A stretch of 64,000 bases of DNA, taken from contig NZ_JARUMJ010000001.1 in assembly GCF_036898465.1 (NCBI RefSeq), positions 8,060,001 through 8,124,000 of the forward strand, in the 5' to 3' direction. The notes beneath the pieces were generated by a model. It made no database searches. It saw nothing but the letters and a program-made list of their open reading frames with translations, and was not told where the DNA came from. The DNA is from Streptomyces sp. B21-105 (lineage in GTDB: Bacteria > Actinomycetota > Actinomycetes > Streptomycetales > Streptomycetaceae). This document shows, piece by piece, positions 61,083-64,000 of the stretch. Made by a program: the position numbers and the translations under genes. How positions within the stretch are numbered: position 1 is the first letter of the stretch; every line of letters starts with the position of its first letter.

Positions 61083-63005
61083 GTGACGATCCTGGAGACC
61101 ATCCGGCAACCACGCGACCTGAAGGCGCTGTCCGAGGCGGAACTCGGTGAACTGACCGACGAGATAAGAGAGTTCCTGATCCACGCGGTCGCCAGGACCG
61201 GTGGGCATCTGGGGCCCAACCTGGGCGTGGTGGAACTGACCGTCGCCCTGCACCGGGTGTTCGAGTCGCCGGACGACCGCATCCTGTGGGACACCGGCCA
61301 CCAGAGCTATGTGCACAAGCTGCTGACCGGACGTCAGGACTTCTCCAAGCTGCGCGGGAAGGGCGGCCTGTCCGGCTATCCCTCGCGCGAGGAGTCCGAG
61401 CACGACGTCATCGAGAACAGCCACGCCTCCACCGCGCTGGGCTGGGCCGACGGGCTCGCCAAGGCGCGCCAGGTGCAGGGCGAGAAGGGCCATGTGGTCG
61501 CGGTCATCGGCGACGGCGCGCTCACCGGCGGCATGGCCTGGGAGGCGCTGAACAACATCGCGGCCGCCAAGGACCGGCCGCTGATCATCGTCGTCAACGA
61601 CAACGAGCGCTCATACGCGCCCACCATCGGCGGCCTCGCCAACCACCTGGCGGCGCTGCGCACGACCGACGGCTACGAGAGGGTGCTGGCCTGGGGGAAG
61701 GACGTCCTGCTGCGCACCCCGCTGGTCGGGCACACCGTCTACGAGTCCCTGCACGGCGCGAAGAAGGGTTTCAAGGACGCCTTCGCCCCGCAGGGCATGT
61801 TCGAGGACCTCGGTCTGAAGTACGTCGGTCCGATCGACGGGCACGACGTCAAGGCCGTCGAGTCCGCGCTGCGGCGGGCCAAACGCTTCCACGGGCCGGT
61901 GCTGGTGCACTGCCTGACCGAGAAGGGCCGCGGCTACGAACCCGCCCTCGCCCACGAGGAGGACCACTTCCACGCCGTGGGCGCGATGGACCCGCTCACC
62001 TGCGCCCCGCTCGCGCCCGCCGGCGGGCCGTCCTGGACGTCCGTCTTCGGCGACGAGATCGTGGCGATCGGTGAGGAGCGCGACGACGTCGTGGCGATCA
62101 CCGCGGCGATGCTGCACCCGGTGGGGCTCGGCAGGTTCGCCGAACGCTTCCCGGACCGCGTCTGGGACGTCGGCATAGCGGAGCAGCACGCGACGGTGAG
62201 CGCGGCGGGACTGGCGACCGGCGGCCTGCACCCCGTCGTGGCCGTCTACGCCACCTTCCTCAACCGCGCCTTCGACCAGCTGCTGATGGACGTGGCGCTG
62301 CACCGCTGCGGGGTGACGTTCGTCCTGGACCGGGCCGGGGTCACCGGCGTCGACGGGGCGTCCCACAACGGGATGTGGGACATGTCCGTGCTCCAGGTGG
62401 TGCCCGGGCTCAGGATCGCCGCGCCGCGCGACGCCGACCAGCTCCGCGCCCAACTGCGGGAGGCTGTCGCGGTGGACGACGCGCCGACGGTGATCCGCTT
62501 CCCCAAGGAGTCGGTCGGACCGGAGATCCCGGCGATCGGCACGGTGGGCGGCATGGACGTCCTGCACCGCGGCGAGGAGCCCGAGGTGCTGCTGGTGGCC
62601 GTCGGCGTGATGACGCCGGTGTGTCTGCGCGCCGCCGAGCTGCTGCGGGCGCGGGGCGTCGCCTGCACGGTCGTCGACCCGCGATGGGTCAAACCCGTCG
62701 ATCCGGCGCTGCCCGGTCTCGCCGCCGAGCACCGGCTGGTGGCGGTCGTCGAGGACAACAGCCGGGCGGCGGGCGTCGGCTCGGCGGTGGCCCTGGCCCT
62801 CGGTGACGCCGAAGTCGACGTGCCCGTGCGGCGGTTCGGCATGCCGGAGCAGTTCCTCGCGCACGCCAAACGCGGCGAGGTGCTCGCCGACATCGGTCTC
62901 ACGCCCGTCGAGATCGCCGGCCGGATCAGCGTGAGCCTTGCCGTGCGGGGCGTCACGTCCGCCGACGGTCCGCTCGCCGACCCACTCGAGGAGAAGGCTG
63001 AATGA
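61083..63005 (+). CDS. dxs: 1-deoxy-D-xylulose-5-phosphate synthase
   Basis: 640-residue thiamine-diphosphate enzyme that starts the MEP pathway from pyruvate and glyceraldehyde-3-phosphate. TPP-binding motif [16 protein letters not shown] with the terminal VNDNERSY, catalytic His in [10 protein letters not shown], and the transketolase pyrimidine domain ([16 protein letters not shown]). GTG 61083. A housekeeping dxs is expected elsewhere, so this copy boosts flux for hopanoids. Its stop overlaps the next start (ATGA). Confidence 0.95.
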   Translation: MTILETIRQPRDLKALSEAELGELTDEIREFLIHAVARTGGHLGPNLGVVELTVALHRVFESPDDRILWDTGHQSYVHKLLTGRQDFSKLRGKGGLSGYPSREESEHDVIENSHASTALGWADGLAKARQVQGEKGHVVAVIGDGALTGGMAWEALNNIAAAKDRPLIIVVNDNERSYAPTIGGLANHLAALRTTDGYERVLAWGKDVLLRTPLVGHTVYESLHGAKKGFKDAFAPQGMFEDLGLKYVGPIDGHDVKAVESALRRAKRFHGPVLVHCLTEKGRGYEPALAHEEDHFHAVGAMDPLTCAPLAPAGGPSWTSVFGDEIVAIGEERDDVVAITAAMLHPVGLGRFAERFPDRVWDVGIAEQHATVSAAGLATGGLHPVVAVYATFLNRAFDQLLMDVALHRCGVTFVLDRAGVTGVDGASHNGMWDMSVLQVVPGLRIAAPRDADQLRAQLREAVAVDDAPTVIRFPKESVGPEIPAIGTVGGMDVLHRGEEPEVLLVAVGVMTPVCLRAAELLRARGVACTVVDPRWVKPVDPALPGLAAEHRLVAVVEDNSRAAGVGSAVALALGDAEVDVPVRRFGMPEQFLAHAKRGEVLADIGLTPVEIAGRISVSLAVRGVTSADGPLADPLEEKAE

Positions 63006-64000
63006 CCACGGAGTTCGACCTCGGCGCGCTGCTGGCCGAGCGCGGAGCCGAGCGCTACGAGCTGCACGGCAGGTATCTCAACCACCAGCTGCCGCGCATG
63101 CTGCACACCATCGGCTTCGACAAGGTGTACGAGCGCGGCGAGGGCGCCTACTTCTGGGACGCCGAGGGCAACGACTACCTGGACATGCTCGCCGGGTTCG
63201 GGGTGATGGGCCTCGGCCGGCACCACCGGGTCGTCCGCAAGGCGCTGCACGACGTCCTCGACGCCGGGCTCGCCGACCTCACCCGGTTCGACTGCCAGCC
63301 GCTGCCCGGACTGCTGGCCGAGAAGCTGCTCGCGCACAGCCCCCACCTGGACCGGGCGTTCTTCGGCAACAGCGGCACCGAGGCCGTGGAGACCGCCCTG
63401 AAGTTCGCCCGGTACGCCACCGGCCGGCCCAGGATCCTGTACTGCGACCACGCCTTCCACGGGCTCACGGCCGGCTCGCTGTCGGTGAACGGCGAGTCGG
63501 GCTTCCGGGACGGCTTCGCGCCCCTGCTGCCCGACACGCCCGTTCCGCTGGGCGACCTCGACGCGCTGGCACGGGAGGTGACGAAGGGCGACGTCGCCGC
63601 CCTGATCGTCGAGCCGATCCAGGGCAAGGGGGTGCACGAGGCGCCGCCCGGCTATCTCCGTGCGGCGCAGGAACTGCTGCACAAGCACAAGGCGCTGCTC
63701 ATCGCGGACGAGGTGCAGACGGGCCTCGGACGGACCGGCGACTTCTACGCCTACCAGCACGAGGAGGGTGTCGAGCCGGACCTGGTGTGCGTGGCCAAGG
63801 CGCTGTCCGGGGGCTATGTGCCGGTCGGGGCCACCCTCGGCAAGGACTGGATCTTCAAGAAGGTCTACTCCTCGATGGACCGGGTGCTGGTGCACTCGGC
63901 GAGCTTCGGCGCCAACGCGCAGGCCATGGCGGCCGGGCTCGCCGTGCTGTCCGTCATGGAGAACGAGCAGATCGTGGCGAACGCGCGGGCCACCGGCGAC
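63002..64000 (+). CDS. hpnO: HpnO-type class III aminotransferase, cut by window end
   Basis: First 333 residues of a PLP-dependent class III aminotransferase; the window ends inside it. Motifs: [19 protein letters not shown] (phosphate/PLP), [27 protein letters not shown], and the PLP lysine in [14 protein letters not shown]. In hopanoid clusters this is HpnO (BHT aminotransferase), which makes aminobacteriohopanetriol from the ribosylhopane-derived aldehyde. ATG overlaps the dxs stop. Confidence 0.88.
   Translation, partial: MTTEFDLGALLAERGAERYELHGRYLNHQLPRMLHTIGFDKVYERGEGAYFWDAEGNDYLDMLAGFGVMGLGRHHRVVRKALHDVLDAGLADLTRFDCQPLPGLLAEKLLAHSPHLDRAFFGNSGTEAVETALKFARYATGRPRILYCDHAFHGLTAGSLSVNGESGFRDGFAPLLPDTPVPLGDLDALAREVTKGDVAALIVEPIQGKGVHEAPPGYLRAAQELLHKHKALLIADEVQTGLGRTGDFYAYQHEEGVEPDLVCVAKALSGGYVPVGATLGKDWIFKKVYSSMDRVLVHSASFGANAQAMAAGLAVLSVMENEQIVANARATGD

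Overview
The window is about 64 kb of very GC-rich DNA (roughly 72-74% GC, codons ending in G or C, many GTG and TTG starts). Gene content points to a Streptomyces chromosome: an SsgA-like sporulation protein, a WhiB-like iron-sulfur protein, PcaV, an actinobacterial hopanoid cluster, and small actinobacterial proteins of the LPFR and DUF6380 types. From memory, gene order resembles the SCO6695-SCO6769 stretch of S. coelicolor. I see no tRNA, rRNA, insertion sequence, prophage or CRISPR array.

Layout. 1-3.5 kb: a divergent pair, a DUF2510 membrane protein (cut by the window edge) and a LAL-type ATPase that lacks the LuxR helix-turn-helix. 3.7-8.4 kb: protocatechuate catabolism (pcaH-pcaG-pcaB-pcaL) with the divergent MarR repressor pcaV and a clear operator; pcaIJF is missing and a scar resembling the end of pcaF lies before pcaH. 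8.4-15.7 kb: DUF3048 lipoprotein, zinc alcohol dehydrogenase, divergent ligC and a LigD-type polymerase, a LacI regulator and a two-domain VOC protein. 15.9-27 kb: WhiB-like protein, unusual zinc-ribbon SDR, acyl-ACP desaturase, ddaH, an ABC-F ATPase, ssgD, a secreted Asp-box protein, a Rho-N-like protein, endonuclease V and others. 27-32.5 kb: acyl-CoA operon (racemase, thiolase, FadB) with a MerR regulator. 32.7-41.4 kb: PfkB kinase, second ABC-F, DinB-type protein, tex, an LPFR small protein, enoyl-CoA hydratase, an anti-sigma-like ATPase and idi.

41.6-51.1 kb: a zinc-type CDF exporter, then galE divergent from a tightly overlapping operon: a DUF5941 CDP-alcohol transferase, a CTP-type nucleotidyltransferase, an sn-glycerol-1-phosphate dehydrogenase homologue, a second CDP-alcohol transferase, a family-2 glycosyltransferase and a polysaccharide-type ABC exporter. 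I read this as an undescribed pathway that makes and exports a phospho-alcohol-containing surface glycan or glycolipid. It is my main candidate for a novel system.

51.3-64 kb: the hopanoid operon hpnC-hpnD-(DUF6380)-hpnE-polyprenyl synthase-shc-hpnG-hpnH-ispG-dxs-hpnO, most genes overlapping by ATGA or GTGA. Two squalene synthase-like enzymes and a desaturase make squalene, Shc cyclises it, HpnH/HpnG/HpnO build the side chain, and extra ispG and dxs copies (with idi 10 kb upstream) supply precursors.

Two otherwise normal genes (glycosyltransferase at 48.3 kb, polyprenyl synthase at 55 kb) are broken by a single missing G in a G run. A DJ-1/PfpI remnant at 39.1 kb lacks one C in a C run. These may be homopolymer sequencing errors or real mutations. 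Short tandem repeats of 10-27 bp occur in many intergenic gaps and are a recurring feature of the window.
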